Below, one piece after another: positions 33,653 through 42,548 of a stretch of 64,000 nt of DNA. Position numbers and translations under genes: made by a program. The stretch comes from Micromonospora sp. NBC_00421 (GTDB lineage: Bacteria > Actinomycetota > Actinomycetes > Mycobacteriales > Micromonosporaceae): positions 4,778,001-4,842,000 of the forward strand of contig NZ_CP107929.1 of assembly GCF_036017915.1 (NCBI RefSeq), read 5' to 3'. Within the stretch, counting starts at the first letter, position 1. The number at the start of each line of letters is the position of its first letter. A model generated the notes under the pieces. It was given only the letters and a program-made list of their open reading frames with translations. It was not told where the DNA came from and searched no databases.

Positions 33653-34239
33653 CAGATCTTCTCCAGTTCGGCGACGATCGCCGCAAGGTCGCGCGGCGAC
33701 GGGGGACGGCGGGAGGGGGTGTCGAGGAAGCTCCAGAGCGGCTCCCCGAGCAGGGCGCGGGCCCGGGTCGGGTCGGACTCCCGGGTCAGCCCGTGGCGTT
33801 GGCGCAGCCGCTCGTCGGCCAACTCGCCGAGGCGGGGCAGGATCCGCTCGGCGAACCGGTCCGGGTTCTCCGAGGACCAGTCCAGCGGGCGTTCCCAACC
33901 GTTGATGGCGGCCCGCAACGCGTCCCGGGCCGCCCAGTTGTAGGCGCCCGGTTCCTCACCGGCCGGGGTCCGGGCACCGCTGCGGGGTGGCGGCGGCGGG
34001 GCGAGCAGTGCGGTGACCCGGCGGACGGCGAGCACCGCCAGCACCCCGGCCACCACGATCCCGATCGACAGTTGCAGGCCGACCGCGCGCAGGCCGACCA
34101 GGATCACGGCGGTGACCCCGGCGGCGGTCAGGAGCAGCCGGAAGACCCAGCGGGCACGTCCGCCCCGGGCCCGGCCCGACCGGGCCGGTGCCTCCTCCTC
34201 GAAGCGGAAGAGGTCGTCCAGGCCTGTCGACTCGCTCAT
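33652..34239 (-). CDS. Two-TM protein of the MoxR operon
   Basis: A 195-residue protein with an acidic N-terminus (LDDLFRFEEEAP), an Arg/Gly linker, and two hydrophobic helices (VFRLLLTAAGVTAVILVGL and LSIGIVVAGVLAVLAV). A soluble C-terminal domain of about 100 residues contains NPDRFAERILPRLGELADERLRQRHGL. Conserved at this place in actinobacterial moxR operons as far as I recall; function unknown. The stop overlaps the moxR start. Confidence 0.8.
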
Positions 34240-34270
34240 CCCGGCACCTCACCGGGTGCGGTACGGGCGG

Positions 34271-35008
34271 TCACGCCGGCTCCTGCGCGTCGGCGAGCGC
34301 GGTGAGTTCGCCGCGCAGTCGTCGTAGCGCCCCCCGGGCCTGGTCGCGCATCCCGGCGTCGACGGTGCGGGTGGCGTAACGGGCCTCGCGGTAGACGTGC
34401 GCGAAGCCGTCCAGCACGTCGGCGCTGGCGATGGCGGGCACGCCGGCCGCCGGGTCGCCGCGCAGCAGCCGGCTGACCAGGTCGGTCGGGGTGTCCCCGG
34501 TACGCCTCGGCACGCCGGCCTCGGTGGCGGCCTCCTCCAGCCGCACCCAGCAGGCGATGACTGCGGTACGCGGGTCGGTGTCGGCGTCGTCCAACTCCTC
34601 CAGGCCGGCGTCGAGCGCGGCCACCACCTCCCGCGCGGTGCCCTCGGCGGTACGCCGGGCCCGGGTGGCGGGGATCGCCCGGCTGGTCCGCCGCAGCGCG
34701 CCGCGCAGCAGGGTGAAGGCCAGGTAGCCGAGGGCGGTCAGGATGGCCAGTCCGAGCAGGACGATCGCCACCGTGGCGATCCACTGCGGGACGCTCGCCC
34801 GGGTCTGCTCGGCGTCGGTGCGCGGTTCGATCGGGATGGACCGGGCCGGCTCGGCCGTCGGATACTCCGGCACGTACGGGAGGCTCTCGGCGGCGGGTGG
34901 GATGCGGCTGGCACCGATCGACGAGTGGCCGGCGGCGAGTGCGGCGGCGAGCAGCAGCAGCGAAACCACGGCGACGGGCCACCACCTGCGCAGTACGCCG
35001 AGGTCCAT
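34271..35008 (-). CDS. DUF4129 domain membrane protein
   Basis: A 245-residue protein. Its N-terminal helix (WWPVAVVSLLLLAAALAAG) is followed by an extracytoplasmic Pro-rich segment and a second helix (IATVAIVLLGLAILTALGYLAF). The C-terminal DUF4129-like domain has AVIACWVRLEEAATEAGVPRR and ADVLDGFAHVYREARYA. DUF4129 is typically found with DUF58 and MoxR and sometimes with transglutaminase domains. The ATG at 35008 gives MDLGVLRRWW. It is probably the first gene of the operon, 19 bp from the udgB stop. Confidence 0.85.
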   Translation of the reverse strand: MDLGVLRRWWPVAVVSLLLLAAALAAGHSSIGASRIPPAAESLPYVPEYPTAEPARSIPIEPRTDAEQTRASVPQWIATVAIVLLGLAILTALGYLAFTLLRGALRRTSRAIPATRARRTAEGTAREVVAALDAGLEELDDADTDPRTAVIACWVRLEEAATEAGVPRRTGDTPTDLVSRLLRGDPAAGVPAIASADVLDGFAHVYREARYATRTVDAGMRDQARGALRRLRGELTALADAQEPA

Positions 35009-35027
35009 CGCCACCGTCCCACGCTGC

Positions 35028-35819
35028 TCAGTCCACCCCCGCGAGCTGTTTCGCCCGGGCGAACACATCGTCAAGCATCTGTGCGGTCAACCGCCCGGTG
35101 AAGGTGTTCTGCTGGCTGACGTGGTAGCAACCGAGCAGATCGGGAGCGGCCGACCCGGACCAGTGTGCCCCATGGCCGAAGACCGGTCGCGGGCTGGGCG
35201 GCCGGACGCCGTACACCTGGCGCAGCACCGGCCACCACGCGGCCCAGGCGAAGCCACCCAGCGCGACGACCACCCGCAGGGTGGGCCGGATCAACTCCAC
35301 CTCCCGGTGCACCCAGGGGGCGCAGGTGTCCCGCTCGGCCGGGGTGGGCTTGTTGTCCGGCGGCGCGCAGCGTACGGCGGCGAAGATCCGGGTGCCGACG
35401 AGGGCGAGCCCGTCGTCGGCGGCCACACTGGTCGGCTGGTTGGCCAGCCCGGCCCGGTGCAGGGCGGCGAAGAGCACGTCGCCGGAGCGGTCCCCGGTGA
35501 AGACCCGGCCGGTCCGGTTGCCCCCGTGCGCGGCCGGGGCCAACCCGAGAATCCCGATCCGCGTCGGCGCCGGGGCGGTGGCCGGTGGGCCTGCGCCGCC
35601 GCGCCCGGTGCGGTTGTCCGGGGAGCCGAAGCCGGGCACCGGCCGCCCCCAGTAATCCTGGTCGCGGAAGGCGGCCCGTTTCGTCCGGGCGACCTCCTCC
35701 CGCCAGTCGACCAGACGCGGGCAGGCGAAGCAGTCGCCGATCGCCGCGTCGAGGTCGGCCAGGTCGGTCGCCCGCGCGGCGCGGGCGACCACCTCGGCGG
35801 GGGTACGCGACTCAGCCAA
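35028..35819 (-). CDS. udgB: Family 5 (UdgB-type) uracil-DNA glycosylase
   Basis: A 263-residue base-excision enzyme that removes uracil and other deaminated bases. The iron-sulfur cysteine pair CFACPRL is near residue 34, motif A is [19 protein letters not shown], and [16 protein letters not shown] holds further cluster cysteines. Motif A lacks the catalytic Asp of family 4, as is typical for family 5. The C-terminal [11 protein letters not shown] contains the second active-site motif. The start is uncertain: the TTG at 35819 overlaps the stop of the dienelactone hydrolase gene and gives a normal N-terminal length. No strong ribosome site, so translational coupling is likely. Confidence 0.9.
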   Translation of the reverse strand: MAESRTPAEVVARAARATDLADLDAAIGDCFACPRLVDWREEVARTKRAAFRDQDYWGRPVPGFGSPDNRTGRGGAGPPATAPAPTRIGILGLAPAAHGGNRTGRVFTGDRSGDVLFAALHRAGLANQPTSVAADDGLALVGTRIFAAVRCAPPDNKPTPAERDTCAPWVHREVELIRPTLRVVVALGGFAWAAWWPVLRQVYGVRPPSPRPVFGHGAHWSGSAAPDLLGCYHVSQQNTFTGRLTAQMLDDVFARAKQLAGVD

Positions 35820-36498
35820 GCTTGGCCCGGAAGAGTTCCAGGGTGCGGGCCCAGGCGGTGGCGGCGGCCCGCTGGTCGAAGTTCTCCGGCCGGTCCTCGT
35901 TGAAGAACGCGTGCGCGGTGCCCGGGTAGTCGTAGGTCTGGCAGGTGCCACCGGCGTTCTCGACGGCCCGACGCACGGTCTGTACCCCGTCGGCGGCGGA
36001 GAGGCCGTCCGCCTCGGAGCAGTGCACGACCGCCGCCTTGCCCGCGTAGTCGGCCCACTCGGTGGGCATCCCGTCCCACGGCAGCCGAGGGTAGAAGGCG
36101 GCGGTGGCCACGATCCGCTCGGCCCGGGTCGCCGCCCAGAGGGCCAGGCTGGCACCGGCGCAGAACCCGGCGCAGCCGACCTTGCCGGTCACCTCGGCCC
36201 GGCCGGCGAGGTATTCCGCCGCACCGGCGATGTCGGCCGCCGCCTCGTCCATCTGGGCGCTGTTGAGCATCTGCCGGGGCTCGCTGGGTTTGCTGGCCGG
36301 CTGGCCGTGCCGGAAGTCGGGGGCCAGCGCGACGAAGCCGGCCTCGGCGAACCGGTCCACCACCGAACGGATGTGCGGGACGAGACCCCACCAGTCCTGG
36401 ATGACGATGACCGCCGGGCTGGCCGTTCCACTGGACGGTATCGCGAGATACCCCTCGCCGGTCCCTGCGCTACGGCGGTAACTCACCATCTCGCCCAT
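35812..36498 (-). CDS. Dienelactone hydrolase family protein
   Basis: A 228-residue alpha/beta hydrolase with the cysteine nucleophile in [11 protein letters not shown] (about residue 118) and the catalytic histidine in GTAHAFFNE (about 200). The Glu of ViQDWWG-type strands is replaced by Gln (VIQDWWGL), whereas classical dienelactone hydrolases often have Glu there; substrate assignment is therefore open. The ATG at 36498 is preceded by CAGGAGG at 8 nt and starts [10 protein letters not shown]. It overlaps the likely udgB start by 8 bp. Confidence 0.9.
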   Translation of the reverse strand: MGEMVSYRRSAGTGEGYLAIPSSGTASPAVIVIQDWWGLVPHIRSVVDRFAEAGFVALAPDFRHGQPASKPSEPRQMLNSAQMDEAAADIAGAAEYLAGRAEVTGKVGCAGFCAGASLALWAATRAERIVATAAFYPRLPWDGMPTEWADYAGKAAVVHCSEADGLSAADGVQTVRRAVENAGGTCQTYDYPGTAHAFFNEDRPENFDQRAAATAWARTLELFRAKLG

Positions 36499-36642
36499 CG
36501 GCCCGTCCTCCTGTCGGTCAGTCATCATCGGCTGGTCGCAGGGCGCTCCTACGTGTCGGTAGCCTGTCACGCCGTACGCGTGCCGGGAAGATGCCGGAAC
36601 AGTGGCATATACCTCGCGTTCACCGACGGTGGCGTGGGACAC

Positions 36643-36680
36643 GCCGACGGCGGCGCGGAGGTTCCCGCGCCGCCGTCGGC
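36643..36680. terminator. 16-bp perfect hairpin downstream of the LppU-like gene
   Basis: GCCGACGGCGGCGCGG (36643-36658) pairs perfectly with 36665-36680 around a 6-nt loop. It is 56 bp beyond the stop of the minus-strand gene at 36736. A second smaller palindrome (GGCCTTCC...GGAAGGCC, 36702-36727) lies between them. Confidence 0.7.
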
Positions 36681-36735
36681 GGACTGCCGTCCCGACCCGG
36701 TCAGGCCTTCCCGGTCGACCGGAAGGCCCTCCCGG

Positions 36736-37272
36736 TCAGGCCTTCTTGGCCAGGCAGAGCAGGTAGCCCTTGCCGCCCGGGGCGATGTTGTAGAAGACGT
36801 AGCCGTCGTCGCCCTCCTTGAGGTACTGCTCGCACGCCTTGCCCGTCTTCGCCTGCGCCTCGGTCTGCTCCTCCACCCGGCCGACAACGGTGTAGACGGC
36901 CTCGGTCGAGGTGCACTTGACCACCTTGGCGTCGCTCACCGACTGCTCCTCGGTGCCTGTCACCTCGGGCAGTTCGGCGATGCAGTCACCGGCCTTCGCC
37001 TCGGCCGTCTCGTCCGGGTTGAGGAAGTTGCCGATGGCGCTGGCGACGCCGAACTTCAGCGCGGCGATCACCAGAAAGGCGACGACCGCGCCGACGATGC
37101 CGAGCGCCTTCTTCGCGCCGCCGCCCTTCGACTCCTCCGGCTGCTGCAGCTGCGCCGGCTGCTCCGGCGTGACGGCGGAGGCCGGTGCGACCGGCTCGGC
37201 CTGACCGGCCTGCTCGGCCTGGCCGGCCGGTTCTGCCAGCGGCGCGGGGGGCGGTGCGACCTGCTCTGACAC
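36736..37272 (-). CDS. LppU/SCO3897-family membrane protein
   Basis: A 178-residue protein. A Pro/Ala/Glu/Gln-rich cytoplasmic region precedes one transmembrane helix (IVGAVVAFLVIAALKFGVA, about residues 58-77) and an extracytoplasmic domain of about 95 residues with four cysteines (GDCIAELP, VKCTS, KACEQYL, LLCLAKK) that can form two disulfides. This is the layout of LppU/SCO3897 proteins of unknown function. The GTG at 37272 has GGAAGGAAA upstream. Monocistronic. Confidence 0.85.
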   Translation of the reverse strand: MSEQVAPPPAPLAEPAGQAEQAGQAEPVAPASAVTPEQPAQLQQPEESKGGGAKKALGIVGAVVAFLVIAALKFGVASAIGNFLNPDETAEAKAGDCIAELPEVTGTEEQSVSDAKVVKCTSTEAVYTVVGRVEEQTEAQAKTGKACEQYLKEGDDGYVFYNIAPGGKGYLLCLAKKA

Positions 37273-37380
37273 GGGGTTTCCTTCCGAGGGGTGGATGAGC
37301 AGACGACAACGTAGCGACGAAGATCAGCGTGCGCTGCCCCGTTCCCATCGTCCGTTCAGCCATTTCCCAGCAAGGCCGGG

Positions 37381-38484
37381 TCAGCGGGTAGCGGTGGGCA
37401 GGGGCTCGCCCGCCGGCCCGGCCACCGACGGCGGCGCGGGCGGCGTCGTCGGAGCCGACCCGGTGGGAACCGGCGTGCCCGGGGCGGTGGGGTCGGCGGT
37501 GCCTGGCCCGGTGGGGACGGGCGCGCCCGGCGTGGTTGCCGTCGGAACGGCGACGGGCCCGGTCGGTGCGGGCGAGACGCCCGGATCACCTGTCGACCCG
37601 GGCGGGAGCGGGGCAACGGCCGGCGGGCGCGGCCGGAACGGCGCCTGCTCCGGGCAGTACGGGTAGCCACGCTGCATGGGGTTGACGTCGGGCAGGGCGG
37701 GATCGTCGCAGGCCGGCCAGCCCAGCCGGATCGGGGTGCCGTTCTGGTCGAAGAGCCGGGCGTTCTCCACCACCCGCCCTTCGCTGTCGTAGACGTAGAC
37801 GTCCTGCACCTGGTCGTACGGGTTCTGCACGGAGGTCGACTGGTAGCCGTAGTCGGCACCGAGGCGGGCGTTGTCGTCCACGACCAGCAGTCCGCCGATC
37901 GCGAACAGGATCAGCCCCACTGCACCGGCGTGCACCGCCCAGCGCTGCCAGATTCGCAGTTCGGAGGTGTGGCGACCCAACCAGCAGGAGCCGACGACCA
38001 GCCCGGCGAACATCAGCAGCCCGACGAACCAGTTGCCGTCGAGCCGGGGCAGCAGGCCGAGCGGGCCGTCGGTGCTGATCGCGGTGATCAGCATCGCGGC
38101 CAGGTAGGCGCGGCCCACCCACCAGGCCGGGCGGAGCAGCCGCAGGAACTCGCCCGCCGTGGCGTGCCCGAGCAGTGGGCCGAGCCGGGCGTCGACCCGG
38201 TCGATCCGGGTCCGGGCATGTCCCACCATGACGGCGATCCGCCGTTCCAGGACCCGTCGGCCGGCCGCCGGATCGCCCGCCCCGGCGGCGGCGCGCAGCT
38301 CCGCCGCGTACGCCTCGGGGGTGCCCAGCCGGTCGACCAGCGAGCCGTCGGCTTCGGCGGCGACCTCGGTCAGGTGTTCCGGAAGGTCCTCGGTCAGCTC
38401 GTCGCGGGCCTGCGGTGGCAGGTCGGCCAGGGCGGCCCGCACCCGCTCGACGTAGTCCGTGACGTCCTGCCCAGTGACGGTCAT
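37381..38484 (-). CDS. HAAS-domain membrane protein (PadR partner)
   Basis: A 367-residue protein. The N-terminal 60 residues (VTDYVERVRAALADLPPQARDELTEDLPEHL) are the HAAS signalling domain that accompanies PadR regulators. Four hydrophobic helices follow, then an extracytoplasmic region with CDDPALPDVNPMQRGYPYC and a Pro/Thr/Ala-rich low-complexity tail of about 90 residues. It overlaps padR by 4 bp (ATGA) and has GGGAGG before its ATG. HAAS-PadR pairs are proposed to relay envelope or ligand signals; the ligand is unknown. Confidence 0.88.
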   Translation of the reverse strand: MTVTGQDVTDYVERVRAALADLPPQARDELTEDLPEHLTEVAAEADGSLVDRLGTPEAYAAELRAAAGAGDPAAGRRVLERRIAVMVGHARTRIDRVDARLGPLLGHATAGEFLRLLRPAWWVGRAYLAAMLITAISTDGPLGLLPRLDGNWFVGLLMFAGLVVGSCWLGRHTSELRIWQRWAVHAGAVGLILFAIGGLLVVDDNARLGADYGYQSTSVQNPYDQVQDVYVYDSEGRVVENARLFDQNGTPIRLGWPACDDPALPDVNPMQRGYPYCPEQAPFRPRPPAVAPLPPGSTGDPGVSPAPTGPVAVPTATTPGAPVPTGPGTADPTAPGTPVPTGSAPTTPPAPPSVAGPAGEPLPTATR

Positions 38485-38813
38485 GCCGTCCTCCCCCGAT
38501 CGTCGAGCAGCTGGTCCATCGTCGTGGCGAACGCGCGCCAGGTCTTGCCGGAGCGGGTGAGCTGGTCACGGCCGGCGGCGTTGAGCGCGTAGTACTTGCG
38601 GTGCGGCCCGGACTCGCTCGGCACCACGTACGTGGTGAGCAGCCCGGCGGCGAAGAGCCGACGCAGCGTGCCGTAGACCGAGGCGTCCCCGACCTCCTCC
38701 AGCCCGGCCTCCCGCAGCCGGCGCAGGATGTCGTACCCGTACCCGTCGGAATCCCGCAGCACGGCCAGAACAGCCAGGTCAAGCACACCCTTGAGCAGTT
38801 GTGTGGTGTCCAC
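38481..38813 (-). CDS. PadR-family transcriptional regulator
   Basis: A 110-residue winged-helix regulator: LKGVLDLAVLAVLRDSDGYG at the start, GDASVYGTLRRLFAAGLLTT in the recognition helix and wing, and RKYYALNAAGRDQL. The GTG at 38813 gives MDTTQLLKGVLDLA, the standard PadR beginning. The predicted -10 at 38821-38826 would place the transcript start on or beside this codon, hence a leaderless mRNA. Co-transcribed with the HAAS protein gene downstream. It probably represses its own operon through the ACACACTAC repeats. Confidence 0.93.
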   Translation of the reverse strand: MDTTQLLKGVLDLAVLAVLRDSDGYGYDILRRLREAGLEEVGDASVYGTLRRLFAAGLLTTYVVPSESGPHRKYYALNAAGRDQLTRSGKTWRAFATTMDQLLDDRGRTA

Positions 38814-38861
38814 ACGACACACACTACTGCGCAATGCAAACTACCGTCAACAACACACTAC
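38811..38861 (-). promoter_or_regulatory. padR promoter with two ACACACTAC operator-like repeats
   Basis: On the minus strand TTGACG (plus complement 38845-38850) and TAGTGT (38821-38826) are separated by 18 bp, a good sigma-70-like promoter. The plus-strand nonamer ACACACTAC occurs at 38819-38827, covering the -10, and at 38853-38861, just upstream of the -35. Direct repeats placed this way fit autoregulation by PadR. Confidence 0.55.
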
Positions 38862-38863
38862 CC

Positions 38864-39021
38864 ACCCCCACCCGTCCCCGTCCCGCCCCCACCCCCGTCC
38901 CCGTCCCGCCCCCGCCCCACCCCCGCCCCCGTTGATCAAGAAGTTTGCGTCATTCTTGGCGGGACTTTTGACGTAAACCTCTTGATCAACGGGACGGGGG
39001 CGGGGCGGGGGCGGGGGCGGA
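38864..39021. repeat. Large composite hairpin with C-rich and G-rich arms
   Basis: A C-rich run (38864-38930) leads into GTTGATCAAG at 38931, pairing with CTTGATCAAC ending at 38990 (20 of 22 positions pair over 38931-38952 and 38969-38990), then a G-rich run to 39021. The G-rich arm has more than four runs of three or more guanines, enough for a G-quadruplex; the other arm gives the same on the opposite strand. It lies in the 337-bp gap between padR and ppx. No gene is seen in this gap. Confidence 0.75.
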
Positions 39022-39150
39022 CGGCAGCTGCTTGGCGCGTCCGACGTGGACAGTCAGCGATGCCGAGATGACTCGCCTGCATGTTGCAGCGCGGGGAAGG
39101 GGATTCCCGATGACGCCGGAGGCGTCCACCGGACCGGCCGGAGCGACGGG

Positions 39151-40104
39151 TCAGCTCGTGGCGGGCCGGAGGCTCCAGGCGATGCCGTCGAGGATGTCGT
39201 GCTCGGAGGCGACCACCGAGGACATACCGGCCCGTTCCATGATGACCCGCAGCACCAGCGCACCCGCCCCGATCACGTCCGCCCGGCCCGGGTGCATCAC
39301 CGGGATCTCCAACCGCTGCGCGGCAGTCTTCGCCAGCAGGTCGGCGGTCACCTCGGCCACCCGCTCGTACGGCACCCGGGCGTGGTGGATGCGCTCCGGG
39401 TCGTACTCCTGGAGGCCCTGGGCGATGGCGACGACGGTGGTGACCGAGCCGGCGAGGCCGACCAGGGTGGCGGCCTGACGGCCGGGGACGGCGGCGAGCG
39501 CCCGGTCGACGGCGGCGGCGATGTCGGCCTGCGCGGCGGTGACCTCGTCGGCGGTCGGCGGGTCGCCGGGCAGGTGCCGTTCGGTCATCCGGACGCAGCC
39601 GATGTCCACCGAGATCGCCGCCTGGACGCCACCGTCACGGGTGCCCACCACGAACTCGGTCGAGCCACCGCCGATGTCCACCACCAGGTACAGCGGCTGC
39701 GCGTCGGCGGGCAACCCACGGACCGCCCCGGTGAACGACAGCCGGGCCTCCTCGTCGCCGCTTACCACCTCGGGGGCGACGCCGAGGGTATGCGCGACCA
39801 TGGTCCGGAAATCGGCCGCGTTGCTGGCGTCCCGGGTCGCCGAGGTGGCGCACATCCGGACCCGCTCGGCCCCCAGCTTCTCGATCTCGGCGGCGAAGCC
39901 GGCCAGCGCCACCCGGGTCCGCTCGATCGCCTCGGGGGCCAGCCGCCCGGTCCGGTCGACGCCCTGACCGAGCCGGACGATCTCCATCCGGCGGGCCAGG
40001 TCGACAAGCGGGGCCTGCGGCCCGGCCGACGGGTCGGGCAGGTCGGCGACCAGCAGTCGGATGGAGTTGGTCCCACAGTCGATGGCGGCCACACGCGTCG
40101 TCAC
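39151..40104 (-). CDS. ppx: Exopolyphosphatase / GppA-family phosphatase
   Basis: A 317-residue ASKHA-fold phosphatase hydrolysing polyphosphate or pppGpp. The phosphate-binding signatures are AAIDCGTNSIRLLVAD at the N-terminus, MCATSATRDASNAADF, and LVVDIGGGSTEFVVG (about residue 145). It ends at the short form typical of actinobacterial Ppx2, without the HD-like C-terminal domain of E. coli Ppx. The GTG at 40104 gives the standard N-terminus. It belongs to the conserved eno-FtsB-DUF501-ppx neighbourhood (compare Rv1023-Rv1026). Confidence 0.94.
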   Translation of the reverse strand: MTTRVAAIDCGTNSIRLLVADLPDPSAGPQAPLVDLARRMEIVRLGQGVDRTGRLAPEAIERTRVALAGFAAEIEKLGAERVRMCATSATRDASNAADFRTMVAHTLGVAPEVVSGDEEARLSFTGAVRGLPADAQPLYLVVDIGGGSTEFVVGTRDGGVQAAISVDIGCVRMTERHLPGDPPTADEVTAAQADIAAAVDRALAAVPGRQAATLVGLAGSVTTVVAIAQGLQEYDPERIHHARVPYERVAEVTADLLAKTAAQRLEIPVMHPGRADVIGAGALVLRVIMERAGMSSVVASEHDILDGIAWSLRPATS

Positions 40105-40139
40105 GGCGGCAACCCTACGGCAGCCGTCGGCACCGGCTC

Positions 40140-41402
40140 CTACGATCCGCCGGGCCGGTCCGCGATCCGGGAGCGCCGGCGACGCCCCCGCGCCCGGAGC
40201 AGCCAGGGCAGCAGAGCCGCCAGCAGCAGGAGCACCACCAGCGGCGTACGCCACCACCCGGGCACCGTCGTCGGTGGTGCGTCGGGCGGCGCGGAGACCC
40301 AGGGACGGGCGGTCTTCGCCCAGGCCAGGAAGGCGTCCCCGATCGGGAGCAGGCCGAAGGCGTACCGCCGGGTGTGCGGGGTGTCCAGCGGCAGACCGAC
40401 CAGCTCGCCGTAGTTGGCGAGCGCCCCGGCCAGCGCGTCGTCGCCCTGCACCTGGGCCGCGCCGAGCGTCACCACGGTGGCGGAGAAGCTCACCCCGAGC
40501 GGCAGCGGCCCGGAGTCGACGTCCCCCGGGCCGTCCAGGCCACGCGGATACTCCCGGACGGCCGGGCCGAGCCTCAGCGGCGACACCACGTACCCGGCGC
40601 GGAACCGCAGGTACTGCTCGCGGGCGAAGGTCGGGTCGATCTCCGGCAGGAACCGCTGGATGACGCTCTGCGAGGTGCCCCGGGCCACCTCGGTCGGCGC
40701 ACCGGTGCCCGGGTCGACCCGGTGCGGCAGTAGGCCGGTACGCGGGTCCAGCCGCTGGCGTACCCCGTCCAGCCAGCGCCGGGTGGTCGGGGCGAAACGC
40801 GGCGGCAGCAGGTGGTCGTGCAGCCGCAGCGAGGCCACCGCGACGGTGGAGTCCACCGGCCACGCCTGCCCCGGGTACGCGGCGAGGTACGGCGTGGCCG
40901 AGGCGTCGAACGCGGCGGCCAGGGCGGCCGACGCCTCGGCGAACCGACGCACCTCGGCCGGGTCACGTCGCTGCGCCGGTTGCAGGGCGAGCACCCCGCC
41001 GCGCAGCCAGTTCGTCCAGCCGGCGTGGAAGACGCCGTACGCCGGGGTCAGGTCGGGGCTGAACGGGGCCGTCCCGGCCGGCGACTCCAGCCGGGCCAAC
41101 GCCCACCGGGCCTCCCGCAGCGCCTCGTCCCGCCCCTCGGCCGGCTGCCGCAGGCCGGTCTCCACCCGGGCCAGCCCGTACAGCGCGTGGGCGAAGAACC
41201 AGCCCTCCGGGAACATCGCCTGGGCGTCCTCGCCGGCACCGTCGTCGAGCGCGGCCCGCAGGTAGCTGAGCTGCCGGTCCACCCCGGGCGGCCGACCGTC
41301 GACACCACCTGTCGCCGGGGCGATCAACCGGGCCACGCCGACCAGGGCGAACAGGGTGATCAGGGCGGCGAGCACCGCGCCCAGCCGGCGTAGGATCGTC
41401 AC
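40140..41402 (-). CDS. Hypothetical protein with two membrane anchors
   Basis: A 420-residue protein with an N-terminal helix (LGAVLAALITLFALVGVARL), a soluble body of about 340 residues rich in helix-type segments (MFPEGWFFAHALYGLARVE, AYGVFHAGWTNWLRGG), and a C-terminal helix (LVVLLLLAALLPWLLRA) ending in Arg-rich residues. The body resembles repeated helical hairpins, possibly an alpha/alpha-barrel, but I cannot name the family. The GTG at 41402 is chosen over an upstream frame to 41525, which overlaps the acetyltransferase. Likely cell-envelope located. Confidence 0.8.
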   Translation of the reverse strand: MTILRRLGAVLAALITLFALVGVARLIAPATGGVDGRPPGVDRQLSYLRAALDDGAGEDAQAMFPEGWFFAHALYGLARVETGLRQPAEGRDEALREARWALARLESPAGTAPFSPDLTPAYGVFHAGWTNWLRGGVLALQPAQRRDPAEVRRFAEASAALAAAFDASATPYLAAYPGQAWPVDSTVAVASLRLHDHLLPPRFAPTTRRWLDGVRQRLDPRTGLLPHRVDPGTGAPTEVARGTSQSVIQRFLPEIDPTFAREQYLRFRAGYVVSPLRLGPAVREYPRGLDGPGDVDSGPLPLGVSFSATVVTLGAAQVQGDDALAGALANYGELVGLPLDTPHTRRYAFGLLPIGDAFLAWAKTARPWVSAPPDAPPTTVPGWWRTPLVVLLLLAALLPWLLRARGRRRRSRIADRPGGS

Positions 41403-41448
41403 CGGCCCAGGATGGCGGGCCGGGTCAAGGCCGGACCGACCGCCAGCC

Positions 41449-41955
41449 CTACAGCCGCAGTAGCATCCGGGTGTTGCCCAGGGTGTTCGGCTTGACCCGT
41501 TCCAGGTTGAGGAACTCGGCGACACCCTCGTCGTAGGAGCGCAGCAGCTGCTCGTAGACGGGTTGCGGCACCGGGGCGCCGTCGATCTCGGTGAACCCGA
41601 ACGCGCCGAAGAAGGCCGTCTCGAAGGTGAGCACGAAGATCCGGGCGATGCCCAGCTCCCGGGCGGCGTCGATCAGCTCGGTGACGATCCGGTGGCCGAT
41701 CCGACGCCCCCGGCAGACCGGGTCGACCGCCACGGTGCGGATCTCCGCGAGGTCCTCCCACATCACGTGCAGCGCGCCGCAGCCGACCACCGTACCGTCG
41801 CCGGCCACCGCGACCCGGAACTCCTGCACGTCCTCGTAGAGGGTGACGGTGGCCTTGCTGAGCAGCCGCCGGTCGTCGGTGTAGGTGTCGACCAGCCGAC
41901 GGATCCCGCGTACGTCGCCGGTGCGGGCCCGGCGTACCACGATCTCGTCGGTCAT
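41449..41955 (-). CDS. Short GNAT N-acetylglutamate synthase-like protein
   Basis: A 168-residue GNAT-domain protein with the acetyl-CoA motif VDPVCRGRRIGHRIV and FETAFFGAFGFTEID. The pattern matches the stand-alone amino-acid N-acetyltransferases that start arginine synthesis in actinobacteria (Rv2747-like), which lack the kinase domain of E. coli ArgA. The ATG at 41955 is 1 bp after the DUF501 stop. No other arg genes are nearby, so the arginine role rests on family similarity only. Confidence 0.8.
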   Translation of the reverse strand: MTDEIVVRRARTGDVRGIRRLVDTYTDDRRLLSKATVTLYEDVQEFRVAVAGDGTVVGCGALHVMWEDLAEIRTVAVDPVCRGRRIGHRIVTELIDAARELGIARIFVLTFETAFFGAFGFTEIDGAPVPQPVYEQLLRSYDEGVAEFLNLERVKPNTLGNTRMLLRL

Positions 41956-41956
41956 C

Positions 41957-42523
41957 TCACTGCGCCGCCGGCAGGTCCACGCACGGCCCGGCGGCCCACC
42001 ACTCCCCCACCAGCGCGAGCGTCTCGTCGCCGAACGGGTTGACCCCCGGCCCGGCACCGAGCGCGTGGCCCAGGTGCACGTGCAGGCACTTCACCCGGCC
42101 GGGCATCCCGCCGGCGGAGATGCCGGCGATCTCCGGCACCTCGCCGATCGCGGCCCGGCGGGCCAGGTAGTCCTCGTGCGCGGCCCGGTACCGGTCGGCC
42201 AACTCCGGGTCCTCGGCGAGCCGCTCGGCCATCTCCTTCATCAGCCCGGCCGACTCCAGCCGGCTGCACGCCGCCGTCGCCCGGGGACAGGTCAGGTAGA
42301 ACAGCGTCGGGAAGGGGGTGCCGTCGGCCAGCCGGGGCGACGTCTGCACCACGTCGGGCAGGCCGCACGGGCACCGGTGGGCCACCGCCCGGGTGCCCCG
42401 GGGTGGGCGTCCGAGCTGCGCGGCCACCGCGGCCAGGTCGGCCTCGGTGGCCGGCTCGTGCTCCGGCGGGGGTACGGAGTCCGCCGCCGGCTCCTGCGGT
42501 GGTACGACAGTCACGGTGCCCAT
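41957..42523 (-). CDS. DUF501 family protein
   Basis: A 188-residue protein with the DUF501 pattern: AVAHRCPCGLPDVVQTSPRL near residue 50, FYLTCPRATAACSRLESAG, GISAGGMPGRVKCLHVHLGHAL, and NPFGDETLALVGEWW at the end. The conserved cysteines and histidines (CPCG, C-x7-C, KCLHVHLGH) suggest a metal site. Its place between an FtsB-like gene and ppx is conserved in actinobacteria (Rv1025). Function unknown. Confidence 0.93.
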   Translation of the reverse strand: MGTVTVVPPQEPAADSVPPPEHEPATEADLAAVAAQLGRPPRGTRAVAHRCPCGLPDVVQTSPRLADGTPFPTLFYLTCPRATAACSRLESAGLMKEMAERLAEDPELADRYRAAHEDYLARRAAIGEVPEIAGISAGGMPGRVKCLHVHLGHALGAGPGVNPFGDETLALVGEWWAAGPCVDLPAAQ

Positions 42524-42548
42524 CTCTCGTTCGGTACGCGGGTGCTGC

